A DNA stretch of 6,570 nt from Planctomycetota bacterium (GTDB taxonomy: Bacteria > Planctomycetota > MHYJ01 > JACPRB01), in the NCBI GenBank assembly GCA_016200125.1, contig JACQFK010000085.1, positions 1-6,570 of the forward strand. The letters are read 5' to 3'. The position numbers and the translations under genes were made by a program. Below the pieces are notes generated by a model. That model did no database searches and was not told where the DNA came from. It saw only the letters and a program-made list of their open reading frames with translations. Below, in pieces: positions 1 to 6,072 of the stretch; position 1 is the first letter of the stretch, and every line of letters starts with the position of its first letter.

Positions 1-569
1 CCGGCATGGGCGACGCGACGCTCCTCGGGAAGTACTCGCTGCTCAACGACCCCGTGGAGTTGGCGGTCCTGGCCGGGATCAAGATCCCGACCGGCAACAC
101 GGGCCAGCACGACAACGCCCTCGCGCTGCTGGAGCCCGACCACCAGCCCGGGACCGGATCCTGGGACCCGATGCCGGGCGTCGCGGCCGCCCGCCAGTTC
201 GAGCTGTTCTCGCTGGGGACGAGCGTCCTCTACCGGATCACCTCCCGCGGCCGCCACGACTTCACGCCCGGCCAGCAGTTGATCTTCGCCGTCAAGGGCG
301 AATACCAGATCCTCGGCCTGGGCAAGTTCCCGCGGCTTTACGGGTCCGTCGAGCTCTCGGAGACCTTCAGCGCCAAGGACAAGGTCCTCGGCGTGAAGAA
401 TCAGGACACGGGCGGCTCGATCATCGGGCTCGGCTTCGGCCTCCGCGTGCGGGCGGACGAGCACATGACCGTCGCCATGACCTTCACGGTGCCTCTCTAC
501 CAGGGCCTCTACGGCGAGCAGCACAAGGAGCGCTGGGAGCTTCTCTTCGGCACGGCGTATGACTTTTAG
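1..569 (+). CDS. Outer-membrane beta-barrel protein, MetA-pathway/phenol-degradation transporter type (3' end only)
   Basis: This is the C-terminal part of a gene that enters from the left edge. The frame is open from base 3, and the ATG at 6 lies inside a conserved-looking GMGDATLLGKY stretch, so it is probably not the real start. What is visible: the G-D-x-x-L-x-x-K-Y strand, then an AxLAGIKIPTGNT segment, alternating polar/hydrophobic strands, and a terminal aromatic (YDF-stop), as is usual for barrels inserted by the Bam machinery. The GxKxPTG element followed by strand-rich sequence matches the family annotated as 'putative MetA-pathway of phenol degradation' or simply 'transporter' (established family pattern, recognised by eye). 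The substrate cannot be read from the sequence. Codon use matches the neighbours. A small lipoprotein gene follows after 12 bp and is probably co-transcribed. An unrelated outer-membrane barrel is the main alternative. Confidence 0.72.
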   Translation, partial: GMGDATLLGKYSLLNDPVELAVLAGIKIPTGNTGQHDNALALLEPDHQPGTGSWDPMPGVAAARQFELFSLGTSVLYRITSRGRHDFTPGQQLIFAVKGEYQILGLGKFPRLYGSVELSETFSAKDKVLGVKNQDTGGSIIGLGFGLRVRADEHMTVAMTFTVPLYQGLYGEQHKERWELLFGTAYDF

Positions 570-581
570 GCGGGTTGCTTC

Positions 582-713
582 ATGAAACGATGGATGCTGG
601 TCCTCCTCTTCCTGGGCGGCTGCGCGACGGCGCAGCCGCCAGCCGCGAACGTCCGCGACGGAAAAGGCTACTGTCCGATCTGCCGTGACTGGCACGTTAT
701 TTTCCGTCCATGA
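582..713 (+). CDS. Small lipoprotein with CPIC motif (43 aa)
   Basis: This short ORF has a textbook lipoprotein leader: MKRW, a hydrophobic run MLVLLFL, and a lipobox LGGC with the lipidated Cys at residue 14. The predicted mature peptide is only 30 residues. It has a Pro/Ala linker and then GKGYCPICRDWH, a C-x-x-C pair (Cys32, Cys35) followed by His39, which could bind a metal or be redox active (inference). It starts 12 bp after the beta-barrel stop, suggesting a shared transcript and a possible partnership at the outer membrane. The Shine-Dalgarno is weak (a G-rich stretch just after the barrel stop), so translation may be coupled. Its last 17 bases overlap the 3' end of the convergent alcohol dehydrogenase gene, so it may be the stump of a longer protein. 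No named family is recognised. The leader makes it a likely real gene; its function is unknown. Confidence 0.6.
   Translation: MKRWMLVLLFLGGCATAQPPAANVRDGKGYCPICRDWHVIFRP
615..640. repeat. Perfect 11-bp GC-rich inverted repeat with 4-nt loop
   Basis: The arm GGCGGCTGCGC (615-625) is exactly reverse-complementary to GCGCAGCCGCC (630-640), with the loop GACG. It lies inside the small lipoprotein gene, spanning the lipobox codons, and about 57 bp beyond the stop of the convergent dehydrogenase. It would form a very stable RNA hairpin on either strand. No T-tract follows in either direction, so it is not a classic intrinsic terminator. It could be an attenuating hairpin, a pause or mRNA-end stabiliser, or a by-product of GC-rich codons. 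Confidence 0.5.
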
Positions 714-1467
714 CGAGCACGCCCTTGGCGTTGCGGCCCGCGAGCATGTCGTCGAAGGCGCGGGCGACCTCGCCGATGGGATAGGTCCGCGTGATCATCT
801 CGTCGAGCTTGAGGCTGCCCTCGCGGTAGAAGCGGAAGAGCCGGGGCAGGTCCGTCTCGGGGCGGCACTGCCCGTAGAGCGGGTTGAGGTAGATCTTGTC
901 CCACTCGAAGAGCTCCATGTTCACGCTCACGGGCTGCTCGGTGCCGCTCAGCTGGATCGCCCGGCCGCCGTTGCGGACGAACGAAAGCGGCGCCGCGCAG
1001 AGCGCCGGCACCGAGGTGCATTCGAAGGCCGCGTCCACGCCCCGGCCGCCCGCCATCGCCCGCACCTGTGCCGCCGCCCGCAGCAGCCCCTCGTCGTGAC
1101 GGTCCGCGATCACCGTGTGCGTGGCGCCGAAGCGCCGCGCCATCTCGAGCCGCTCGGGATTGACGTCGATGCCCACGATCATCCCCGCCCGCGCGATCCG
1201 CGCCCCCTGGATCACCGAGAGCCCCACCCCGCCCGTGCCGATCACCGCGACCGACTCGCCCGTCTCGACCTTGGCCACGTTCAGGACCGAGCCCACGCCG
1301 GTCTGGACGCCGCAGCCCAGGATGCAGGCGGAGAACTTGTGGTCCGTGTGGCAGACGCCGCTCGCGCGGATCTCGACCATCACCTCGCCCGCCTGGGGAT
1401 CGCCGACCTGGACGGGCTCGACCGAGAAGTTCCCCTTCCCGTCGGTGATGACCGCCCGAGCGTCCAT
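697..1467 (-). CDS. Zinc-type (MDR) alcohol dehydrogenase with large internal deletion
   Basis: The product is a 256-aa medium-chain alcohol dehydrogenase of the class III/NAD-dependent type, whose members normally run to about 370 residues. Visible: N-terminal GroES-like strand MDARAVI, GVCHTD with the first catalytic-zinc Cys39, LGCGVQTG with the third ligand Cys52, the Rossmann motif GTGGVG (residues 77-82), Asp101 in GIDVNPERLEMA favouring NAD over NADP, and a complete C-terminal half ending GVLVMDGK. In horse liver ADH the Cys46 and Cys174 equivalents are 128 residues apart; here they are 13 apart. About 115 residues are gone, carrying the GHE motif (second zinc ligand) and the four-Cys structural-zinc lobe. 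The frame is preserved, with the junction near 1326/1327. The start at 1467 fits the family N-terminus; no clear Shine-Dalgarno precedes it. It is probably inactive as a classical ADH. Confidence 0.85.
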   Translation of the reverse strand: MDARAVITDGKGNFSVEPVQVGDPQAGEVMVEIRASGVCHTDHKFSACILGCGVQTGVGSVLNVAKVETGESVAVIGTGGVGLSVIQGARIARAGMIVGIDVNPERLEMARRFGATHTVIADRHDEGLLRAAAQVRAMAGGRGVDAAFECTSVPALCAAPLSFVRNGGRAIQLSGTEQPVSVNMELFEWDKIYLNPLYGQCRPETDLPRLFRFYREGSLKLDEMITRTYPIGEVARAFDDMLAGRNAKGVLVMDGK

Positions 1468-1475
1468 GGGCGGAC

Positions 1476-1504
1476 ATCTTATCCCCGCCCCGCAATCTCT
1501 GCAA
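1476..1504 (-). promoter_or_regulatory. Candidate promoter for the alcohol dehydrogenase
   Basis: Read on the minus strand, TTGCAG (1504-1499) and TAAGAT (1481-1476) are separated by 17 bp, a sigma70-like arrangement with half-matching hexamers. Transcription would begin about two bases before the ATG at 1467. That fits the lack of a Shine-Dalgarno and would make the mRNA leaderless. The hexamers are weak and could be chance. Confidence 0.25.
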
Positions 1505-1524
1505 TCGGACGGTGTTCTGGACGG

Positions 1525-1530
1525 TATACT
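1525..1530 (+). promoter_or_regulatory. Candidate -10 element (TATACT) for the protease operon
   Basis: TATACT differs from TATAAT at one base and is one of the few AT-rich words in this GC-rich stretch. It lies 24 bp before the GTG start at 1555, leaving room for a transcription start near 1537 and the ribosome binding site at 1545. There is no convincing -35 box at 16-18 bp spacing, so an activator or a different sigma factor may be used. Confidence 0.35.
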
Positions 1531-1544
1531 TGGAGTTGAACCCT

Positions 1545-1550
1545 GGAGGG
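1545..1550 (+). promoter_or_regulatory. Ribosome binding site GGAGGG that decides the GTG start at 1555
   Basis: GGAGGG ends four bases before the GTG at 1555. The overlapping ATG at 1553 is followed at once by TGA and can encode nothing, so the GTG, which opens directly into a signal peptide, is the only workable start. Confidence 0.6.
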
Positions 1551-1554
1551 CGAT

Positions 1555-3132
1555 GTGACCCGGAGCGTGCCGTTCCTCGCGCTGCTGTCCGCGCTCCTCC
1601 TCCCCCTCGCCGCGCCGGCCCAGGAGTCCGAGCGGCGGAATATGCTCGAGAAGGCCGGCCCCTCGGTGGTCGCCATCCGCAACGACGAAAGCTACGGGTC
1701 GGGGATGATCCTCGACGAGCAGGGCACCATCCTCACCAACGCCCACGTCATCGTCTCGCCCCTCCCGCTGAGGGTCGAGGCGCAGTGGAGGGCGAAGGAG
1801 GGGCTGCGCAGCGGCTGGTTCTCGAAGGTCGTCCTAATCGGCGTCCATCCGAAGCGGGACCTGGCGCTGCTGCGGATCGATCCCTCCGAGCACCAGGCGA
1901 AGCTCACGCCCCTGCCCATTGCGAAGAGCAAGGCCGTGTCCCGCGACAGCATCCTCGCCATCGGCTTCCCGGATACCTACGGGGGGACGCAGAAGACCTG
2001 CACGCTGGGCGAAGTCACCGGCGTGGACAAGTTCGTGGACATGCCGGGCTATTTCGAGTTCTCCGCCGAGGTCCACCACGGGAACTCGGGCGGCCCGATC
2101 GTCGACACCTTCGGCCACGCCGTCGGCATCGTCACCGCCGGCCGGACGGACGGCGAGCCGGTCGCCTGGGCGATCCCGCTCTGGGACCTCCGGCCGGACC
2201 AGTTCGTGCCGCTGGACCGGCGGCCCCGGGACCCCGCCAAGGCGTCGGCCATCCTGAGGTTCGCGGAGGATCTCCTGAGGAAAGCCCGCGAGGGGAAGCG
2301 GGGGACGGCCGCCGTCGCCGGCATGCTGTTCCAGATGGCTCTGCTCGAGGACATCAGCAACGCCGACACCTATTTCAAGGTCGGCGCTCTCCAGCGCCAC
2401 TACCAGTCCTTCGGGCCGGCCGCCGCGTATCTGATGCGCTCCATCCAGATCCAGCCCTGGAACGACTCCAAGGACATCGTGTATCACGAGCTCGGCGTCG
2501 CGCTCGCCCAGCTCCGCCGGCCGAACGACGCGATCACGGTCTGGAACGAGGGAGTCGCCAAGTACCCCGGCGAGGCGCCGCGGGTCTGGGACGCGCTGGC
2601 GGTCCACCATTTCGAGCAGGGCCGCTTCCTCGACGCGGCCTGCGCGAGCCGCGCGTCGCTCCGCGCCTTCGGGGATCGCGCGCAGGCCATGAACGAGGTC
2701 TACGACCGGGCCCGCAAGCGGCTCGACGGGGGGGAGATCGCCCGCCTCACCGCGTTCGAACAGGGCCTCGACGCCGGGGTCCAGGATTCCCGCAAGGTCG
2801 CCGACCGGGCGCGGCAGGACGGCAAGCGCTTCCTCACGCCGGAGTGCGAGACGCTCGTGAAGTCCTTCGAAGGCGTGCAGAAGGAGGCCGCGGGCTTCAA
2901 CTTCTCCTCGCTCGGCCGGGGTCCCAACGCGCCGAAGCCGATCGAGATCCCCGATGCCGAGCTCCTGCCGCTCTTCATCAAGAGCCGGATCGCCGTCGCG
3001 GGCGAACATCTCCAGGCCGGCCGGATCAAGCTGGCCACCGAAGTCCTGGAGGACGTGATCAAGACCTACCCCGACCACCCCGACACGGAGTCCGCCCGCG
3101 AGCTGCTCGGGCTGATCAACAAGAAGAAATGA
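1555..3132 (+). CDS. Exported trypsin-like serine protease (S1C/HtrA-like) with C-terminal TPR repeats
   Basis: The 525-aa product starts at GTG. Residues 2-22 form a signal peptide (basic Arg3, hydrophobic core, APA before Gln23), so the protein acts outside the cytoplasm. A protease domain of about residues 30-220 carries the full triad: His64 in TNAHV, Asp102 in KRDLALL, Ser178 in HGNSGGPI. The GSGMILDEQGTILTNAHV block is typical of HtrA/Deg-type S1C proteases. HtrA proteins usually have one or two PDZ domains after the protease. None is evident here. Instead the rest is helical with TPR-like units at about 270-301, 308-341 and 342-375 (a YHELGVALAQLRRPNDAITVWNEG-type pattern, partly shown) and a final one at about 473-509. 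TPRs may position substrates or partners (inference). It is the first gene of a coupled operon; its stop overlaps the next ATG. Family call is strong, substrate unknown. Confidence 0.9.
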   Translation: MTRSVPFLALLSALLLPLAAPAQESERRNMLEKAGPSVVAIRNDESYGSGMILDEQGTILTNAHVIVSPLPLRVEAQWRAKEGLRSGWFSKVVLIGVHPKRDLALLRIDPSEHQAKLTPLPIAKSKAVSRDSILAIGFPDTYGGTQKTCTLGEVTGVDKFVDMPGYFEFSAEVHHGNSGGPIVDTFGHAVGIVTAGRTDGEPVAWAIPLWDLRPDQFVPLDRRPRDPAKASAILRFAEDLLRKAREGKRGTAAVAGMLFQMALLEDISNADTYFKVGALQRHYQSFGPAAAYLMRSIQIQPWNDSKDIVYHELGVALAQLRRPNDAITVWNEGVAKYPGEAPRVWDALAVHHFEQGRFLDAACASRASLRAFGDRAQAMNEVYDRARKRLDGGEIARLTAFEQGLDAGVQDSRKVADRARQDGKRFLTPECETLVKSFEGVQKEAAGFNFSSLGRGPNAPKPIEIPDAELLPLFIKSRIAVAGEHLQAGRIKLATEVLEDVIKTYPDHPDTESARELLGLINKKK

Positions 3133-4031
3133 AGACGCTCGGCGCCGTCCTGCTGTTCGCCTGCCTCGCGCAGGAAGATTCGTCCGCCCGCCGGCACGAG
3201 TGGACGCGCATCGCGCTTCCCGTCACGGACGACCTGACGGCGATCCGGTTCGTCGATCCGATGACAGGCTGGCTCCTGAGCCAGGGGGGAGCCGTGCTCC
3301 GCACGAACGACGGCGGACTCACGTGGAAGGTCCAGCGCCCGGCGGGCCCGTCGAAGCGCTATCGCCCCTTCGAACATCTCTGGTTCCAGGACGAGCGCCG
3401 CGGCCGGATCGCCGAGTGCTGCAACGAATGCGATCTCGCGGGTCCCGCGACCGTCGCCGTCTACGCGACCGAGGACGGCGGGGAGCATTGGGCGCCGGTC
3501 AAGAAGGAAGACGGGATGCGCGACACCCTGCTCAAGCCCTGGTCCTTCACGCCGCGGACGGGCGAGACCTGGGCCCGCTTCCACTTCAGCGGCGTCTACG
3601 TGGCTCCCGCCGCCGGCCAGAACTACGCGATCGCGAACCATCACGCGGCGCTGAAGGACTTCGGCAGGATGTTCGACACGTCCTACGAGGATTTCTGCTT
3701 CGCCGATGCGGACCGGGGCGCGCTGGCCGGCCGGAGCGTCTCCGGCCCCCTGCTGCTCCTCACCTGGGACGGGGGACGGACCTGGCTGCGGCGGAAGGTG
3801 CCCGGACTCGTCGCCCGTTCGATCTCCCGGGTGTGGATGTCCCCTTCGGCGATCCGCTTCGTCGCGGATGAATCCCCCTGCGTCTGGGCGTCGACGGACG
3901 GCGGGGCGAGCTGGAAGACGGAGTGGCCCGGGAGGGCCGGCGACCAGCCCTTCGAGCTCTACTTCCTCGAGCGCGACTTCGGCTTCGCCTTCGGCCGGGG
4001 CGGCCTCCTGCTCCGCTACGCCGCGCGATGA
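3129..4031 (+). CDS. Exported Asp-box (BNR/Ycf48-like) beta-propeller protein
   Basis: The 300-aa product is built around four Asp-box motifs: TNDGGLTW (59-66), TEDGGEHW (114-121), TWDGGRTW (212-219) and STDGGASW (255-262). These mark blades of a six- or seven-bladed propeller, as in sialidase BNR, sortilin/Vps10 and Ycf48-type proteins. No sialidase catalytic set is apparent, so a binding or assembly role is more likely than hydrolysis (inference). The short N-terminal leader (MKTLGAVLLFACLAQ) is either a signal peptide cut near Ala14 or a weak lipobox with Cys12; Phe at -2 makes the latter less standard. A Cys cluster CCNEC (97-101) is unusual for a propeller. The start is fixed by the ATGA overlap with the protease stop, implying translational coupling. 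The frame stays open upstream to about 1512, but that stretch is the out-of-frame shadow of the protease. Confidence 0.82.
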   Translation: MKTLGAVLLFACLAQEDSSARRHEWTRIALPVTDDLTAIRFVDPMTGWLLSQGGAVLRTNDGGLTWKVQRPAGPSKRYRPFEHLWFQDERRGRIAECCNECDLAGPATVAVYATEDGGEHWAPVKKEDGMRDTLLKPWSFTPRTGETWARFHFSGVYVAPAAGQNYAIANHHAALKDFGRMFDTSYEDFCFADADRGALAGRSVSGPLLLLTWDGGRTWLRRKVPGLVARSISRVWMSPSAIRFVADESPCVWASTDGGASWKTEWPGRAGDQPFELYFLERDFGFAFGRGGLLLRYAAR

Positions 4032-5683
4032 TCCCCCTCGGACTCGCCTTCTGCCTGCTCTTCGCGCCGCAGGCCCCTGAACTCGTGGATCAGCTCCGCT
4101 CCGACCGGATCGAAGAGCGTGAGCTGGCAATGAAGAAGCTCAAGGAGCTGGGCCAGGCCGCGCTGCCGGAGCTTGAGAAAGCGGCGAGGGACAAGGACGT
4201 CGAGGTGGCGGGACGGGCCCAAGGGCTGCTCCGCCGGCTCACCCTCATCGGTCAGCTTACTCCCAACCTGATCAAAGTCCTGCCGGGAATCGAGGAGCGG
4301 CTGGATCTCGGCGACGATTGTTCTTGGACGAAGGTCTTTCTCGAAGCGGCCGCCGTGGGGAGCGGGGAGCAAAAGCTCCCGCTGCGCAAGGAGGACCTGG
4401 AGGTCCTGATCGCCCGCGCGCTGCGGGGGGCGTCCAAGAATCAGGATGAGATCGACGTGGTCATTGCCGCGGGAGAGTGGAGGCTTCGCTCCGCGGCGCC
4501 GGCCATCCTGGACCTCTTCAGGCAGGACTGCTCCTTTCGATCCTGCGCCGTGGATGCGCTGGTACGGATGGACGCCCGCAAGCAACTCCTGGAGATCGCG
4601 AGGCTGGACGACAAGGCCGACCCGGCCCTGGGCAGGGTCGATTCGAACCTCACTCACGCCGCTTTCCAGGGGCTGGCCGAGGCGGGGGCGCAGGAAGAGC
4701 TGCTCCTCCTCCTTGAGGATACGGACTCGCCCCTGGCGGGAGACGCCGCCTGCAGGCTGGGCGAGTTGAAGGTGGAAGCAGCCCTGCCCAAGGTTCTGGC
4801 CCTGACCCGCGCCGGCAACCCCTATATCCGCGAGCGTGCGGCGACGGCGCTGGCTGATTCCAAATCGGAAGAGGCGCTCCCCGCCCTGATCCGCCTGCTC
4901 GGCGACACCTATGGTCATCCCCGGAGGGGAGCCATCCTCGCGCTGGGAAAGCGGGGCGCGACGTCCGAGATTCCCCGGATCGTCCCGCTGCTCCAGGACA
5001 AGAGGAGCAGCGTCCGCGCGGCCGCGCTCGATACCATTTCGACCCTGGGCGCTCGTGCGCAGATCGCCGACATCGCCAAGTCGGTTCGCGATGAAGAGCC
5101 CTACGTCCGGACGAGGGCCGTCGCCGCGCTGGAGTCCCTGGCGGGACGGGAGTCCGTCGACGCGATTTCCGGGCTCCTCGCGGATGCCGACGCCGGGGTC
5201 CGCTACCTCGCCGCCGCTTCCCTGTGCAGGCTCGGATCGAAGCGCGGAGCGCAGGTCCTGATCCAGGAAGCCGCGCGCGGGAAGCCCTTCGCCTTCGGCT
5301 ACGGCGACGAGATCTTCTCCGCCGGCGCGGGAGGGGATCCGCTGCTCCTGCCGCTGAACGCCTTGCTGAACAAGCCGGCCTGGGATCGCCTGGCCGCCGC
5401 CACGCTGGTCGAGGAATCGACAGGCGGAACGCGGGAGGATCTGGAGCAGTGCGCGAACATCGTCGGCGCCGCTCTGGAGTTCAGCGCGAAGACGTCCAAG
5501 CCTTCAGGCGATGAGGAGAGGGGCAGGTATCGGCTCGACGGTTATCCGGCCGGAACCCCCGTCCTTGAGCTCCTCGAGCGGCTCCTCTGGAATGCGGGGT
5601 GGGAGCTCGTGCTGGAGGACGACCGCCTCCGGGTCTGCTCCCGCGACGAGGCCCTCCGGTTCTGGCGCGAGCGGCAGCAGTAG
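4028..5683 (+). CDS. Exported HEAT-repeat protein with possible STN-like C-terminal domain
   Basis: The 551-aa product has a short hydrophobic leader (MIPLGLAFCLLFAPQA), so it is probably exported. Its body is a HEAT/armadillo-like alpha-solenoid: one repeat at about 17-72 and a run from about 155 to 404. Typical units are EEALPALIRLLGD with an RRGAILALGKRG helix, IPRIVPLLQDKRSSVRAAAL, and AISGLLADADAGVRYLAAA. Such solenoids bind proteins and seldom catalyse. Residues 499-540 differ: RYRLDGYPAGTPVLELLERL (501-520), then an NAGWELVLEDDRLRV-type strand, which resembles the secretin/TonB short N-terminal (STN) fold seen in envelope proteins (inference). The ATG at 4028 overlaps the propeller stop (ATGA), so it is the third coupled gene. 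The frame is open upstream of 4028, but that part is shadow of the propeller gene. The stop lies one base from the convergent gene's stop. Confidence 0.85.
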   Translation: MIPLGLAFCLLFAPQAPELVDQLRSDRIEERELAMKKLKELGQAALPELEKAARDKDVEVAGRAQGLLRRLTLIGQLTPNLIKVLPGIEERLDLGDDCSWTKVFLEAAAVGSGEQKLPLRKEDLEVLIARALRGASKNQDEIDVVIAAGEWRLRSAAPAILDLFRQDCSFRSCAVDALVRMDARKQLLEIARLDDKADPALGRVDSNLTHAAFQGLAEAGAQEELLLLLEDTDSPLAGDAACRLGELKVEAALPKVLALTRAGNPYIRERAATALADSKSEEALPALIRLLGDTYGHPRRGAILALGKRGATSEIPRIVPLLQDKRSSVRAAALDTISTLGARAQIADIAKSVRDEEPYVRTRAVAALESLAGRESVDAISGLLADADAGVRYLAAASLCRLGSKRGAQVLIQEAARGKPFAFGYGDEIFSAGAGGDPLLLPLNALLNKPAWDRLAAATLVEESTGGTREDLEQCANIVGAALEFSAKTSKPSGDEERGRYRLDGYPAGTPVLELLERLLWNAGWELVLEDDRLRVCSRDEALRFWRERQQ

Positions 5684-5684
5684 T

Positions 5685-6047
5685 TCACTTCAGGTCGTAG
5701 CCCAGGACCGCCGCGCAGCGCCGGAGATTCGGCTGCATCGCCTCCAGGTTCTCGGTCGAGACAAACCCGGCCATGATGGGAATTCCCGGGAGCAGCATCA
5801 GCACGAAGGCGTGGTCGGGAGGACCGTCCATCACCAGCACGCAAGCCCCCTGGTCCCGGGCGGCGTCGACACGGTCGGCCGCGGCCCCCTGGCCCTGCTT
5901 CCGGTAGCTCTGCGACAGGCCGTCCGCGTACTCCTTCACGCCCTGGGTCGTCAGCTCGATCCGGGCGAACTCGGAGCGCAGGCGGCGGACCACCTCCTCC
6001 ACCTCGAGCCAGACCCCGCCCGCGCGGGGCTTGAGCATCATTGCCAT
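5685..6047 (-). CDS. Hypothetical protein, 120 aa
   Basis: No family is recognised. It begins MAMMLKPRAGG, has a charged helical first half (EVEEVVRRLRSEFARIEL, about 15-32), a Gln/Ala-rich middle, then alternating hydrophobic strands (CVLVMDG at 69-75, HAFVLMLLPGIPIMAG at 79-94) and a C-terminal helix ending GYDLK. That suggests a small soluble alpha/beta domain; the hydrophobic stretch is broken by Pro and Gly and is short for a membrane span. There is no signal peptide. The ORF is GC-rich at third positions and no other gene competes for the interval, which supports coding. Start choice is uncertain: GAGG (6054-6051 on the minus strand) is only 3 bases from the ATG at 6047 but 9 from the in-frame ATG at 6041, so the protein may begin at Met3. 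It is convergent with the HEAT gene and divergent from the racemase-family gene. Confidence 0.65.
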   Translation of the reverse strand: MAMMLKPRAGGVWLEVEEVVRRLRSEFARIELTTQGVKEYADGLSQSYRKQGQGAAADRVDAARDQGACVLVMDGPPDHAFVLMLLPGIPIMAGFVSTENLEAMQPNLRRCAAVLGYDLK

Positions 6048-6072
6048 CCGCCTCAGCCTACCTCATCCCCCC

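Noticed and set aside
671..694. CPIC...H in the lipoprotein as a cytochrome c haem site
   Set aside because: Haem attachment needs CxxCH. Here Arg follows the second Cys, and the His comes three residues later.
685..1539. 284-codon plus-strand frame opposite the dehydrogenase
   Set aside because: It is His/Arg/Asp-rich antisense sequence with no motif. The minus strand carries clear ADH motifs.
697..1746. Longer 349-codon version of the dehydrogenase
   Set aside because: The first 93 codons lie antisense to the protease gene and do not resemble any dehydrogenase N-terminus. MDARAVI at 1467 matches the family start.
1834..3078. 414-codon minus-strand frame under the protease
   Set aside because: Antisense shadow of a well-supported gene. 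Long antisense frames are expected at this GC content.
1512..4031. 839-codon open frame on the plus strand
   Set aside because: Only 3129-4031 is real (propeller). The earlier part runs in another frame of the protease gene and reads as Arg/Pro/Gly-rich low-complexity sequence typical of GC-rich shadow frames.
3129..4031. Asp-box protein as a sialidase
   Set aside because: Asp-boxes are structural. No FRIP motif or sialidase Arg triad arrangement was seen, and the length is short.
3066..4130. 354-codon minus-strand frame under the propeller gene
   Set aside because: Arg/Gly/Ala-rich antisense shadow without motifs; the sense strand has four Asp-boxes.
4016..4918. 300-codon minus-strand frame under the HEAT gene
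   Set aside because: Antisense shadow; the sense strand has regular HEAT repeats.
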